Shown here in pieces: positions 1 through 8,477 of a stretch of DNA of 64,000 nt (within the stretch, counting starts at the first letter, position 1; each line of letters opens with the position of its first letter). This DNA is from Bacteroidota bacterium. GTDB taxonomy: Bacteria; Bacteroidota; Bacteroidia; Chitinophagales; Chitinophagaceae. The stretch is taken from NCBI GenBank assembly GCA_023422565.1, contig JAFAGR010000032.1, positions 1-64,000 on the forward strand. Direction: 5' to 3'. The position numbers were made by a program, and so were the translations under genes. Below the pieces are notes generated by a model. That model was not told where the DNA came from and did no database searches. It was given only the letters and a program-made list of their open reading frames with translations.

Positions 1-57
1 GCTTTTAAGTGCAGCTAAAAATTCCTCCGTTTTTGCAGCAGTTTTTTCTCCGGTCAT
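1..57 (-). CDS. Partial CDS, N-terminus of an unknown protein cut by the left edge
   Basis: An ATG at 57 on the minus strand opens a frame that stays open to the window edge for 19 codons (starting MTGEKTAAK). It begins two bases after the TGA stop of the response regulator at 60-62, so the two would be co-transcribed and perhaps translationally coupled. Too little is visible to assign a family. A sensor kinase partner would fit the neighbour, but that is only a guess from context. Confidence 0.45.
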   Translation of the reverse strand, partial: MTGEKTAAKTEEFLAALKS

Positions 58-59
58 TC

Positions 60-497
60 TCAATTTGAAATTTGGAATTTGTATGAGGAAGGGTTTCTCC
101 AGTTGATCTTTAATACCCGGTCGAGAACGGATGTTAATTGACGATAATCCTGCGGTTTAGTGATGAACATATTTGCCCCTAACTCCCTGCACCTCACCTT
201 AGTGCTTTCATCAGAAGAAGTAGAGAAAATTATCACCGGAATTTTTTCCGATTTAGCCGAGGTCTTTATTTTTTCCAGCACTTCAAACCCGGTCATTCCC
301 GGCATATTCAGATCAAGAAATATCATACTCGGCGAAGGAGGAGGGCTTTCGAGAAGCTGTAATAATTCCTCACCTTCCGATTGCGTATAAAGCTCATGAG
401 ATGATTGAATGTTCTCCAAAGTTTCCCTGAAGAGATACTGATCGTCAAAATCATCATCAAGGTAAAAAATTGTGTATTTATCAGATTGGTTATGCAT
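60..497 (-). CDS. Receiver-only response regulator (CheY-like)
   Basis: A stand-alone phosphoacceptor domain of about 145 residues with no output domain. The acidic cluster in YLDDDFDD binds metal, the phosphorylated Asp lies in the FLDLNMPGMTG segment, a conserved Ser/Thr lies in IIFSTSS, and the conserved Lys lies in the ITKP motif, so all signature residues are present. The short insertion rich in Pro before the phospho-Asp strand is typical of Bacteroidota single-domain receivers of the Rcp1 type that answer to bacteriophytochrome or hybrid kinases. I take the ATG at 497 rather than the one at 533. The extra 12 residues are not receiver-like, and a TATATTTG octamer resembling the Bacteroidota -7 element lies between the two ATGs. 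The partner kinase is unknown. Confidence 0.85.
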   Translation of the reverse strand: MHNQSDKYTIFYLDDDFDDQYLFRETLENIQSSHELYTQSEGEELLQLLESPPPSPSMIFLDLNMPGMTGFEVLEKIKTSAKSEKIPVIIFSTSSDESTKVRCRELGANMFITKPQDYRQLTSVLDRVLKINWRNPSSYKFQISN

Positions 498-677
498 GAA
501 ATCCACAAATATAAAGTGTTTACCAATTTTCACAGTTTCCGAAACGCCCCGGCCAAAATTTCAAAAATCATGCTACGCCTGCCGTGAACACCTAATTAAT
601 TGAAAATCTCGCGCTTATAGCTCTTGAATTAACAAAAGGTTTCTAAAAAAGTTAAAAATCATTTGGGCTTTTGCAGA

Positions 678-2309
678 TCATCTCCCAAAAACTTTCTTTC
701 CGTTTATGAAAGTAGCTATCACCCGTGAGCCTAAAATCTCATCTTCGGCGCACGTAATAATATCGCGGTCTATCACTACAAAGTCTGCAACCTTTCCTGG
801 TTCCAAACTTCCTTTTTCATTCTCCTGGAATGCTGCCCTTGCCGGCCATATCGTAATTCCTTTCAAGGCCTGCTCCCTCGTAAGAGCATTTTCTTTTTGA
901 AAACCGCCGGGAGGAAATCCGATAGCGTCTTTCCGAACCACGGCGGCGTAAAAGGTTTTTATGGGTGAAATATCTTCCACCGGAAAGTCTGTTCCCAACG
1001 GCAACCATCCGTGTACATTAAAAAGGCCTCTGTAGGCATAGGCATGTTTCACCCTTGAATCGCCCAACCGGTCTTTCGCCCAGTACATGTCGCTGGTAGC
1101 ATGAGTCGGCTGAACGGAAGGAACCACATCAAATTTTTTAAACAACGGAATATCATCAGGGTTTATAACCTGCGCATGTTCTATGCGCCACCTTCGGCCA
1201 TGCTTTCCCGTTAGTGCCTGTCCGTAGATGTTTAACACTGCGCGGTTGGCGCTATCTCCTATTGCATGGGTGATAAGCTGAAACGGTGACCCGGCGAGCC
1301 TCGTGGCTAATTGCCTGAGAGAATCCGCATCTTTCAACATAAATCCCGGCCATCCCGGTTGATCACTGTATGGTTTCAGCAGGCATGCCCCGCGGGAACC
1401 GAGAGCTCCGTCGGCATAAATTTTAAACCCGCCCATGGTTAGGTATTGGGAAGAATAAATTCCCTTTCTTAACCATTTATCATAGTAATGGGCTGAATCG
1501 GAAAGCAGCGCGTACACCTTGATCTTCATTCCTCCAATTTGCTGAAAGCGCTGAAGCAAATCAAATGTATGCTCGCTGATACCACAATCCTGTACCGAGG
1601 TTAAACCAACGGCAAGGCATAGACGCTGAACTTCTTCAAAATAGTCAAGCGCCATTTCATCGGAGATTCCGGGTATGATGTTATCCACCATTTCCATCGC
1701 CTTATCTATCAGTATACCGGTGAGCTTTCCCTCCTTTTTCTCAAATGAACCGCCTTCAATTTGTGTGGTATCGGTTATACCTGCAATATTTAGCGCGAAC
1801 TGGTTTACGAGAGCGGCATGACCATCCACCCTTTTTAAAAACACCGGCCTGCCTGGGAAGAGGCTGTCAAGTTCTTTCTTATCTGGATATGTTCTTTCGG
1901 CCCAATCGTTCTGATCCCAGCCGCGGCCATATATCCATTCGGTTTTTGCATTCTTCGCATAGGCGTTCACGTTATCCAATACTTCCCTGAACGATTTTGT
2001 ACCGGTTAGGTTGCACTTCCACCGGTCTGTGGCCATTCCGGTATAATGGCAATGTGCATCATGAAAGCCGGGGAACACAGCCTTTCCCTCCGCGTCAAGC
2101 CTTGCGGAAGAAATATATTTACCTGATATGTCTGCGCTTGTTCCCAATGCAATTATTCTCTCATTTTTAATTGCCATTGCTTCGTACACGGAAAACAAAC
2201 TGTCGGCAGAATAGATTCTTGCATTAAGTATAAGCAGGTCAGCTTCCTCCTTTTGCGAACATGAAGGAAACATTATCAGCAAAAAATAAATCAGTCGCAT
2301 TTGATTCAC
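678..2309 (-). CDS. Amidohydrolase family lipoprotein (YtcJ-like)
   Basis: A 543-residue metal-dependent hydrolase of the amidohydrolase superfamily, YtcJ-like branch. The start has a hydrophobic segment ending in a lipobox (FPSC, Cys about residue 17), so the product should be lipid-anchored on the periplasmic side. The FHDAHCH motif supplies the first metal-binding histidines, later histidines sit in ITHAIGD and IEHAQV, and the C-terminus has the usual PGKVADFVVID strand. The substrate cannot be read from sequence; relatives are annotated as amidases or imidazolonepropionase-like enzymes. It is divergently arranged to the small membrane gene at 2358. Length is normal and nothing looks broken. 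Confidence 0.85.
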   Translation of the reverse strand: MNQMRLIYFLLIMFPSCSQKEEADLLILNARIYSADSLFSVYEAMAIKNERIIALGTSADISGKYISSARLDAEGKAVFPGFHDAHCHYTGMATDRWKCNLTGTKSFREVLDNVNAYAKNAKTEWIYGRGWDQNDWAERTYPDKKELDSLFPGRPVFLKRVDGHAALVNQFALNIAGITDTTQIEGGSFEKKEGKLTGILIDKAMEMVDNIIPGISDEMALDYFEEVQRLCLAVGLTSVQDCGISEHTFDLLQRFQQIGGMKIKVYALLSDSAHYYDKWLRKGIYSSQYLTMGGFKIYADGALGSRGACLLKPYSDQPGWPGFMLKDADSLRQLATRLAGSPFQLITHAIGDSANRAVLNIYGQALTGKHGRRWRIEHAQVINPDDIPLFKKFDVVPSVQPTHATSDMYWAKDRLGDSRVKHAYAYRGLFNVHGWLPLGTDFPVEDISPIKTFYAAVVRKDAIGFPPGGFQKENALTREQALKGITIWPARAAFQENEKGSLEPGKVADFVVIDRDIITCAEDEILGSRVIATFINGKKVFGR

Positions 2310-2357
2310 GCCATACAGATTTTTGAATTATCTGATTGATTTGATAATTTTATATAC

Positions 2358-2525
2358 ATGAAAATAATACCCATTTTAATGTTGGGTGGTTTTATTTTGT
2401 TAGACCTTATGCTTGTGCAGCAATACCCCGAAAAGAAAAACGTTCACCAGCTCGTTTTTGCGCTCCTATCCCTGCTCGGCTTCTTCTTCCTTATTTCAAT
2501 TGTGCTCGTCAGGAGAAAAAAATGA
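2358..2525 (+). CDS. Small membrane protein, 55 residues, two hydrophobic segments
   Basis: A short frame from ATG 2358 to TGA 2523-2525. It has a hydrophobic stretch of about residues 4-20 (IPILMLGGFILLDLMLV), a short charged linker QYPEKKNVHQ, a second hydrophobic stretch of about residues 33-51, and a basic tail VRRKK. This is a plausible two-helix inner membrane protein with both termini in the cytoplasm by the positive-inside rule. It is divergent to the amidohydrolase and lies upstream of ligA. I do not recognise the family. The charge and hydrophobicity pattern, rather than homology, is the argument that it is real. Confidence 0.55.
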   Translation: MKIIPILMLGGFILLDLMLVQQYPEKKNVHQLVFALLSLLGFFFLISIVLVRRKK

Positions 2526-2556
2526 TGCGCTTCTTTTCTGCGGATTTTTTGGCGAC

Positions 2557-2597
2557 AGGTGGGTACCCGGCCGGGGCGGGTCGCGCCCTTTTACGGA
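2557..2597. repeat. GC-rich palindromic repeat, copy 1
   Basis: This stretch between the small membrane gene and ligA contains GGTGG, then a near-palindrome (ACCCGGCC-GG-GGCGGGT type), then TCG and CTTTTAC. The same order, with nearly the same bases, recurs at 33957-33994. Such a hairpin outside genes resembles a REP-like dispersed element. It is not followed by a T-run, so it is not a classical terminator. Confidence 0.5.
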
Positions 2598-2661
2598 GGT
2601 ACTAAAGTCAGCGATATTTTCTCTTTTTTAACCTCCCTTCATCTTATTACATTTGAACTCC

Positions 2662-4761
2662 ATGGAAAAATCGCTCATTCAAAAAATGCAGTCGGCCACT
2701 AAAAAGTTTCTCAATACTCCGCCGGAAAAACTGGACGAAACAATAGGAGCGGATATCGAGGCCTACCGCCAGGTACTGAGGTTTCATGAAAACCGGTATT
2801 ATGTGCATAACGACCCGCTCATTTCAGATTCGGAATACGACAGGCTTTATTCATGGCTTGAAGAATACGAAAAGAAAAATCCATCTTCAATTACGCCCGA
2901 TTCACCTACACAGCGTGTAGGCGCCGCGCTAATAAAAGATTTCAAAAAGGTTCAGCATTTGGTTCCCATGCTCTCGCTGCAAAATTCATACAATGAGGAG
3001 GACCTTCGCGAATGGGACCGTCGCGTTCGGGAAGGCAGCGGATTAAACCAAATTGAATATTGCGTAGAACCAAAATTTGACGGAGCCTCTATATCGCTTA
3101 TTTATCACAACAACGTATTGGAGAGGGCTGCAACCCGGGGCGATGGGGAAACGGGAGACGATATAACGGTTAACATTAAACGCATTCGTTCGCTTCCCCT
3201 AAAAACGGATCTTGAAAGCTATGGTGTTGAACAGATCGAGATTCGGGGCGAGGTATTGATGACCAAAAAGCATTTCAACCAGTTTAACGAATTGCAGGCT
3301 GAAGCAGGCCTGCCGCCGCTGGCCAACCCACGCAATGCGGCGGCCGGCAGCTTACGAATAAAAGATCCGGCAGAAGTGGGCCGCCGTCATCTTGAAGCAT
3401 TTGTTTACCACGCGGGCTTTGTGCAAAATATCAAGTTGCAACCGCATCACACTGCTCTTGACACACACAGCGGCACATTGCAAATGCTTTGGGACCTTGG
3501 CTTTAGAAGCCCCGTTAAAGAAATGAAGGTGGTGAAAGGCATAGAGGCGGTATTAGAATACGCACAGTATTTTGAACAAAAGCGCGATGATCTTCCCTAT
3601 GAGATAGATGGAATGGTGATAAAGGTGAATGACATTGCCCTGCAGGAAAGGCTTGGCATGACCTCGCATCATCCGAGATGGGCTATTGCCTTCAAATTTA
3701 AAGCAAGGCAGGCAACGAGCAAACTTCTGGCAGTTACCTACCAGGTGGGAAGAACGGGTGCAGTAACCCCCGTGGCCAAGATTGAACCCACTCAGGTGAG
3801 CGGTGTAACGGTGTCAAGTATTTCGATACATAACGAAGAATACATTCGGGAAAAGGACCTTCGGATCGGTGACGCCATATTAATTGAAAGAAGCGGCGAT
3901 GTGATTCCGCAGATCGTAAAGAGCCTGCCCGACCTGCGAACCGGCAAAGAAAAAAAGATCGCCTTCCCCTCGCACTGCCCGGTATGCAACGATGAACTGT
4001 TCAAACCGGAAGATGAAGCGGTTTGGCGATGTATAAATATTAACTGCCCCGCACAGGTTGTGGAAGGTATAATACATTTTGTAAGTAAGGATGCGATGGA
4101 TATCCGCAGCCTGGGAGAAGCAAACGTGCGCCGCTTTTTCGAACTGGGATTGCTAAAGGATATTCCGGGGGTGTATACGCTGGATTTTGCGCAGGTACGG
4201 CAGCTGGAAGGAATGGGCGAAAAATCTGTCGCCACTCTATCGCAGGCCATAGAAGACAGCAAAACACAACCGCTGCACCGTATCATATATGCACTCGGCA
4301 TCCGTTATGTCGGCGAAACCACGGCAAAAACTCTCGCTCATAACGTCACCCATCTTCTTCAACTGGCAGATATGAATGAAGAAGACCTACAGAAAATGGA
4401 AGACGTTGGCGTAAAAGTAGCTAAAAGCATCCGGCATTTTTTTGACAACCCTGACAACCTCTCGATCCTTCACAAACTTGAAAGCCTTGGCGTGGTGCTT
4501 CAGAACCGGAAAAAAGATATACCACAGGGCGGGCTTTCCGGTAAGTCCTTTCTGTTTACCGGTACGCTGGAAAAATTGAAGCGCAGTGAGGCCGAAGAAA
4601 TGGTGGAACAACTCGGTGGAAAAATTTTAGGCAGTGTAAGTGCAAAATTAGATTACCTCGTGGTTGGTGAAAATGCGGGAAGCAAGTTAGAAAAGGCAAA
4701 AAAGCTGCCTGCCATTAAAATAATTTCTGAAGAAGATTTCTTAAAAATGTTACCTACATAG
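2662..4761 (+). CDS. ligA: NAD-dependent DNA ligase LigA
   Basis: Joins nicked DNA with NAD+ as adenylate donor in replication and repair. The order of domains is complete: N-terminal Ia domain with the YY and D residues that contact NMN; adenylation domain with the nucleophilic Lys in EPKFDG (about residue 138); OB fold; a four-Cys zinc finger (CPVC ... CININC); helix-hairpin-helix repeats; and a C-terminal BRCT domain (GKSFLFTGTL). Length of 699 residues is normal for the family. I chose ATG 2662; an in-frame TTG at 2653 would add three residues. It stands alone with no obvious operon partner. Confidence 0.97.
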   Translation: MEKSLIQKMQSATKKFLNTPPEKLDETIGADIEAYRQVLRFHENRYYVHNDPLISDSEYDRLYSWLEEYEKKNPSSITPDSPTQRVGAALIKDFKKVQHLVPMLSLQNSYNEEDLREWDRRVREGSGLNQIEYCVEPKFDGASISLIYHNNVLERAATRGDGETGDDITVNIKRIRSLPLKTDLESYGVEQIEIRGEVLMTKKHFNQFNELQAEAGLPPLANPRNAAAGSLRIKDPAEVGRRHLEAFVYHAGFVQNIKLQPHHTALDTHSGTLQMLWDLGFRSPVKEMKVVKGIEAVLEYAQYFEQKRDDLPYEIDGMVIKVNDIALQERLGMTSHHPRWAIAFKFKARQATSKLLAVTYQVGRTGAVTPVAKIEPTQVSGVTVSSISIHNEEYIREKDLRIGDAILIERSGDVIPQIVKSLPDLRTGKEKKIAFPSHCPVCNDELFKPEDEAVWRCININCPAQVVEGIIHFVSKDAMDIRSLGEANVRRFFELGLLKDIPGVYTLDFAQVRQLEGMGEKSVATLSQAIEDSKTQPLHRIIYALGIRYVGETTAKTLAHNVTHLLQLADMNEEDLQKMEDVGVKVAKSIRHFFDNPDNLSILHKLESLGVVLQNRKKDIPQGGLSGKSFLFTGTLEKLKRSEAEEMVEQLGGKILGSVSAKLDYLVVGENAGSKLEKAKKLPAIKIISEEDFLKMLPT

Positions 4762-4835
4762 TAAACCTGATCGCTATATTTATTGTACAATTTGTGTTAC
4801 ATTTATGTAAATTGGCTCACGTAAAACCATAACTA

Positions 4836-5399
4836 ATGATCAAGAAACTACCCGGGGAAGTTTGGAAACAAATGCAATTTGCCGGTTACAAGAATCTTCG
4901 CAAAAAATATGCTGTATCAAATGCCGGAAGAGCGGCGAGTTATACGACAGATATCACCGAGGATGGTAAATTACTTAGCGGGTCAATCACTTCCGGCTAC
5001 CGCACTTTGAATTTGCATGTGGAAGATGGCAACGGAACGATCTATATTCATCGTGAAGTGGCCAAGTTGTTTTGCCCGAAGAAGTCTCCCAAATTCAAAT
5101 ATGTTCTTCACATCAACCACAAAAAACAGGATAATTCTGCAAAAAATCTTCGTTGGGCAACCCAGGAGGAAGTGAGTGATCACCAGCAGAAGAGTCCTGA
5201 AAAGATAGCGTATAAGAAAAAACAGGCAAGCCGCACTGCAGGGTTGAAGTTAAGCACTGCTCAGGTTAAAGCTATTAAGGAAGCAATAAATAATCCCAAG
5301 CGGAAGTTAACGTACCGGCAAATGGCTGATAAGTACAAAGTGAGCGAAATGACACTTTACCGGATCAGGAGCGGGGAGAATTGGGCGTGGGTGAAGTAA
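4836..5399 (+). CDS. NUMOD4/HNH endonuclease-like protein with C-terminal helix-turn-helix
   Basis: 187 residues. Residues 7-60 match the NUMOD4 pattern (EVWKQM, then YAVSNAGR), residues 70-110 form an HNH-3 type nuclease core, and residues 138-182 look like a helix-turn-helix DNA-binding segment (MADKYKVSEMTLYRIRSGE). The HNH residues I can place are His92 in VLHINH, Asn100, and Asn104 in KNLRWAT. Family members are homing-type or phage-linked nucleases, though many Bacteroidota chromosomes carry solitary copies of unknown role. A terminator follows at 5418, and a gene-free block of repeats lies directly downstream. Whether the protein acts on those repeats is an open question. The gene looks intact. 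Confidence 0.8.
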   Translation: MIKKLPGEVWKQMQFAGYKNLRKKYAVSNAGRAASYTTDITEDGKLLSGSITSGYRTLNLHVEDGNGTIYIHREVAKLFCPKKSPKFKYVLHINHKKQDNSAKNLRWATQEEVSDHQQKSPEKIAYKKKQASRTAGLKLSTAQVKAIKEAINNPKRKLTYRQMADKYKVSEMTLYRIRSGENWAWVK

Positions 5400-5417
5400 A
5401 ATAAAAATGAGAATCAG

Positions 5418-5444
5418 AAAGGAACCGCTTTGGTTCCTTTTTTT
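5418..5444 (+). terminator. Rho-independent terminator after the HNH gene
   Basis: Nine-base perfect stem AAAGGAACC / GGTTCCTTT with a five-base loop, followed by a run of T. It starts 18 bases after the HNH stop codon. Confidence 0.9.
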
Positions 5445-5492
5445 ATGGAAGTAGAGGATAAACTTTGAAAACTGCGGCGCGGGGTATCAAAT

Positions 5493-5987
5493 ATTACACG
5501 TCTATCCATTTAGGGCGAAAAGTAGTGCTGAGAGCGGCTTTGAGAATCAAACACAGTTTAACGAACGGCAGAGCCATAATTAAAATCAATCATAATAATC
5601 TGAGTTCTCCAAAATTAAAGTGGTCGCCCGGCTAACCATTTAATGCGCAAAAAGCAGTAGCCAAAGGCTTCGGAACGCTTCCTGATTTTGAATCATCTAT
5701 AACACAGGAAAAGAAGAAACCGGCTTCCGATTAACCATTTAAGTTGCAAAAGCGCCTTGCAGGTGAGTTGTTGAACATAAAAACCCTTCTCGCAGGCTTC
5801 TGGCTAATCGGGTTAACAAAAAAGTTCTCGTTTCAGGCCACATAAATAATAGATTCGGACCCATTTAGGGATCAAAATTTGCCTAAGGCTGGCCTGATTC
5901 ACTGATTTTTATGGCTTCAAAATAGAAGGTAATTCCTGAAATCTGCGCCGGTGATTAGCTTGCGCATTATATGGATAGACGTGTAAT
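5493..5987. repeat. 495-bp gene-free block bounded by a perfect 17-bp inverted repeat, with internal CCATTTA repeats
   Basis: ATTACACGTCTATCCAT at 5493-5509 recurs in reverse complement at 5971-5987. Inside, the heptamer CCATTTA occurs at 5506, 5636, 5735 and 5861. Each copy is followed by an A-run and then, 20-24 bases from its start, by a tiny potential hairpin: GCT/AGC at 5527, AGCC/GGCT at 5659, CCT/AGG at 5755, GCC/GGC at 5881. A related TCGGTTAACCTATTTA sits just before the ATG at 6021. No open reading frame, transposase or clear target duplication is visible. It could be a decayed non-autonomous element, a structured RNA, or remnants of repeated duplication of a gene-start region. The rest of the 5445-6020 interval shows nothing else. 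Confidence 0.55.
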
Positions 5988-6020
5988 TAAACGCCGGGCT
6001 AGTCGGTTAACCTATTTATC

Positions 6021-6683
6021 ATGCAACAAAATATTCTGAATTTTCTTAAACGGCTCAAAAACAACAATAACCGCGAATGGTTTACCCTACACCGCCACGA
6101 ATTTGAAATCGCAAAGAATGAATTCACCCTTTTGGTGGAAAAACTTATCTCAGGCATCGGCAAGTTGGATACAGACATAAAAACGCTTGAAGCGAAAGAC
6201 TGCATCTTCAGGCAGTACCGCGACATACGTTTCTCATCAGACAAAACTCCTTATAAAACCCACATCGGCGCATACATGAACCGGGGCGGCAAAAAAATAA
6301 ACACGGCCGGATACTACATTCACATCGAGCCAGGAAAAAGCATAATTGCCGGGGGCTTGTATCAACCCGATGGTGAACAACTCCGCAAGGTGCGCCAGGA
6401 AATTGACTACAATTTTGAAGAATGGAAAAGTATTACATCTGCCAAAGCCTTCCGGGCCGAATTTCCGGATGGAGTATCGAAAGACGAGATTTTAAAGCGC
6501 CTGCCACGCGGTTACGATACCGATAACCCCGCCGCCGAATTGATGAAACTGAAAAGCTTCGTTTTTCAAAAACCCTTGCCGGATGCGGATTTGACTGCTA
6601 TGCGCGATGAGAAACTGCTGATAAAAACCTTTTCTGTTTTATCTCCCGTCATCAAATTTCTTAACAGGGCAAGCGACATATAA
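6021..6683 (+). CDS. DUF2461 domain-containing protein
   Basis: 220 residues covering the whole DUF2461 (TIGR02453) family. Landmarks are NNNREWF near residues 16-22, the FRQYRDIRFSSDKTPYKTH segment near 63-81, and GGLYQPDGEQL near 111-121. The family is widespread in bacteria and fungi and has no established biochemical role. The ATG at 6021 is the only suitable start and lies directly after a sequence related to the repeats upstream. The cupin gene on the other strand converges on it. Confidence 0.9.
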   Translation: MQQNILNFLKRLKNNNNREWFTLHRHEFEIAKNEFTLLVEKLISGIGKLDTDIKTLEAKDCIFRQYRDIRFSSDKTPYKTHIGAYMNRGGKKINTAGYYIHIEPGKSIIAGGLYQPDGEQLRKVRQEIDYNFEEWKSITSAKAFRAEFPDGVSKDEILKRLPRGYDTDNPAAELMKLKSFVFQKPLPDADLTAMRDEKLLIKTFSVLSPVIKFLNRASDI

Positions 6684-6690
6684 AAAAGAT

Positions 6691-6714
6691 GGCCAGTGAT
6701 AAAAATCACCGGCC
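6691..6714 (+). terminator. Possible terminator hairpin between convergent genes
   Basis: Stem GGCCAGTGAT / ATCACCGGCC with one mismatch and an AAAA loop, eight bases after the DUF2461 stop. The T-run is poor (TTGCTT). The remaining 200 bases up to the cupin stop are AT-rich with nothing else recognisable. Confidence 0.5.
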
Positions 6715-6921
6715 TTGCTTACCTCTGAAACCACAAGAAAAAAAGTTTTGAGGCTATTATAATTAAATCAAACTAAAAAATACAAATGTGAAAATTGCGG
6801 TGAACGCAGGATAGTGAAATCTTTACCGGTCCTTTGATAAGATAATATTGGAAGGGCTATTCGAGCAGGTTGTAAAAATAATACTTTTCCTTAAAGTTTA
6901 TAATTTTTTTTACAATTTTTC

Positions 6922-7794
6922 TCAAATTGAGGCCAGCAGGCGGTTTGCATCGGCGTAAACCTGCTTTTTCTTTCTTTGGAACCACCACTGCGGGGCCGTC
7001 TTTTTCATCAGGGTGTCAATGCCACGCATCCCAAACAGGTTCCAAACCCCGTGTAACTTTCCTGCCACTCCTTCCTGCATCGCCCTCAAACTCATGGCAA
7101 AACCCGCCTCAATATACTCCATATGGTGCCAGTACCCTGCAGGCATAAACAAGGTATCTCCATGCTCAAGGATCACTTCATACCCTTTAGCCAGCTTTAC
7201 TGCAGGAAAATTCTCGTAATCAAAATCCTTGTTGTACCCTGCAAAATTTGCGAGGCTGAGCACCTCCCAGGGCTTGCGATACAATTTGTGTTGCTCCTCG
7301 AAAGGAAAAAGCAGAACCCTTTTTCTTCCGATAAACTGAGTATGTAAAATATGGCTGAGATCAATGTCGAAATGCATATGGGTAATAGATCCCTCGCCTC
7401 CCACAAAAAGCATCGGGTACTTTTTCACAAAGCCTTTCATCATATGATCCGGCCATGTAAAATCAGCTGTGAACTGGGGTGCGTGCTGAAAGATATTGAA
7501 AAGAAAAATCCTTAAGTCAAGGGGGCCTGCTTTCACTTTCCGTAAATAATCACCAAACTTCATGTATGCATCCGCGGTATTAATGGGCGTGTACGAATCG
7601 CTTTTTACATTGTTGTAAACGCCTACCTCCTTCTCTCCTACTCCATCAATAAAATAGTCCCAATTCCATTTAGTATATGCAGGCCATTCCTTTGCCAAAC
7701 CTTTTATTACAACAGGCTTCATCTTGTTGTAATAGCCGGCTTTAAACTTCTCTGGAGAAAGTGTTTCAAAAGTATCGACAGGAGACAGCTGCAT
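6922..7794 (-). CDS. Cupin-like / JmjC-type Fe(II)/2-oxoglutarate oxygenase
   Basis: 290 residues of the Cupin_8 family. The metal site is visible: an HxD pair in HMHFDID near residue 140 and the distal His in the PAGYWHHME segment about 75 residues later. A Lys in IGRKRVLLFP between them is in the usual place for 2-oxoglutarate binding. Relatives hydroxylate proteins or small molecules, and the target here is unknown. The gene is divergent to the tetR gene; its start lies 60 bases from the palindrome at 7854, so the same operator could influence it. Confidence 0.85.
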   Translation of the reverse strand: MQLSPVDTFETLSPEKFKAGYYNKMKPVVIKGLAKEWPAYTKWNWDYFIDGVGEKEVGVYNNVKSDSYTPINTADAYMKFGDYLRKVKAGPLDLRIFLFNIFQHAPQFTADFTWPDHMMKGFVKKYPMLFVGGEGSITHMHFDIDLSHILHTQFIGRKRVLLFPFEEQHKLYRKPWEVLSLANFAGYNKDFDYENFPAVKLAKGYEVILEHGDTLFMPAGYWHHMEYIEAGFAMSLRAMQEGVAGKLHGVWNLFGMRGIDTLMKKTAPQWWFQRKKKQVYADANRLLASI

Positions 7795-7853
7795 ATAAAA
7801 AAGTTGACCGCCAAAATTAGGTATTTTCTTTCCAAGGAATATTATTGGACGAA

Positions 7854-7875
7854 AAAACTAATATGCGTTAGTTTT
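7854..7875. promoter_or_regulatory. Operator of the TetR regulator, copy 1 (with promoter-like octamer)
   Basis: Perfect eight-base inverted repeat AAAACTAA-TATGCG-TTAGTTTT nine bases before the tetR start. Its twin lies at 9556-9577 before paaA. TAGTTTTG at 7869-7876, partly inside the right arm, matches the Bacteroidota -7 consensus TAnnTTTG, and a TTG lies 21 bases upstream at 7845. Binding here would block the promoter, which predicts autorepression. Confidence 0.8.
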
Positions 7876-7884
7876 GCTTAACTG

Positions 7885-8475
7885 ATGGCTAAGATAAAAG
7901 CTCTTGATAAGAACGGAAGAAAAGGTATAATCGCAAAGAAGGCTGCTCATCTCTTCAGGAAGAAAGGCTATCCGAATGCAAGTATGAGGGAACTTGCCGA
8001 ATCTCTTCAAATTGAAGCCCCAAGTTTGTATAATCACTTTACTTCCAAAGGCGAAATTCTTGAAATGATCTGCGCCGGAGTGGCTTCAGGCTATGTGAAG
8101 AACATTAACGAGATCGCGGGTAGCACAAAATCATATGCACTGCAGCTCGAAAGCCTGATACGTTACCACATCCGCATCATGATCTCAGAGTTCGATGAAC
8201 AGTATGTTGCCGGCCACGAATGGAAACACCTGCCGCCGACTGCATTTAAAAGCTATCTCGAAGAAAGAAAGAATTACGAGAAAAAGATGACTTCAATAAT
8301 TGAGGCCGGGATAAAAAGAAACGAATTTGTAAAAGTGGATGCGGGAGTGGCTGTGCTGACAATTTTATCTGCAGTGCGCGGCCTCGAATCATGGCATCGA
8401 AACAAAAAAAGCGTTTCCGGAACGATTCTCGAAAACGATATGACCAAAATGTTATTAAACGGCATAATAAAATAA
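7885..8475 (+). CDS. TetR family regulator, probable repressor of the paa genes
   Basis: 196 residues. An N-terminal TetR helix-turn-helix covers about residues 12-58 (AAHLFRKKGYPNASMRELAESL, then SLYNHFTSKGEIL), with a helical ligand-binding domain behind it. It is the first gene of a unit with paaE, two bases apart, and a palindrome precedes it and recurs before paaA. In other bacteria a TetR protein called PaaR represses paa genes and is released by phenylacetyl-CoA. I infer the same role here from context and operators; the ligand is not visible from sequence. Confidence 0.88.
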   Translation: MAKIKALDKNGRKGIIAKKAAHLFRKKGYPNASMRELAESLQIEAPSLYNHFTSKGEILEMICAGVASGYVKNINEIAGSTKSYALQLESLIRYHIRIMISEFDEQYVAGHEWKHLPPTAFKSYLEERKNYEKKMTSIIEAGIKRNEFVKVDAGVAVLTILSAVRGLESWHRNKKSVSGTILENDMTKMLLNGIIK

Positions 8476-8477
8476 AC

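Noticed and set aside
498..533. Start at 533 for the response regulator
   Set aside because: The extra residues are not receiver-like and a promoter-like octamer lies in between.
5500..6020. Integron attC sites in the TAACC/GTTAAC repeats
   Set aside because: The boxes do not fit the RYYYAAC/GTTRRRY pairs, no cassette genes lie between them and there is no integrase in the window.
8391..8477. Upstream extension of PaaE from ATG 8391
   Set aside because: The extra residues are read from the end of tetR in another frame, are basic and do not belong to the reductase fold.
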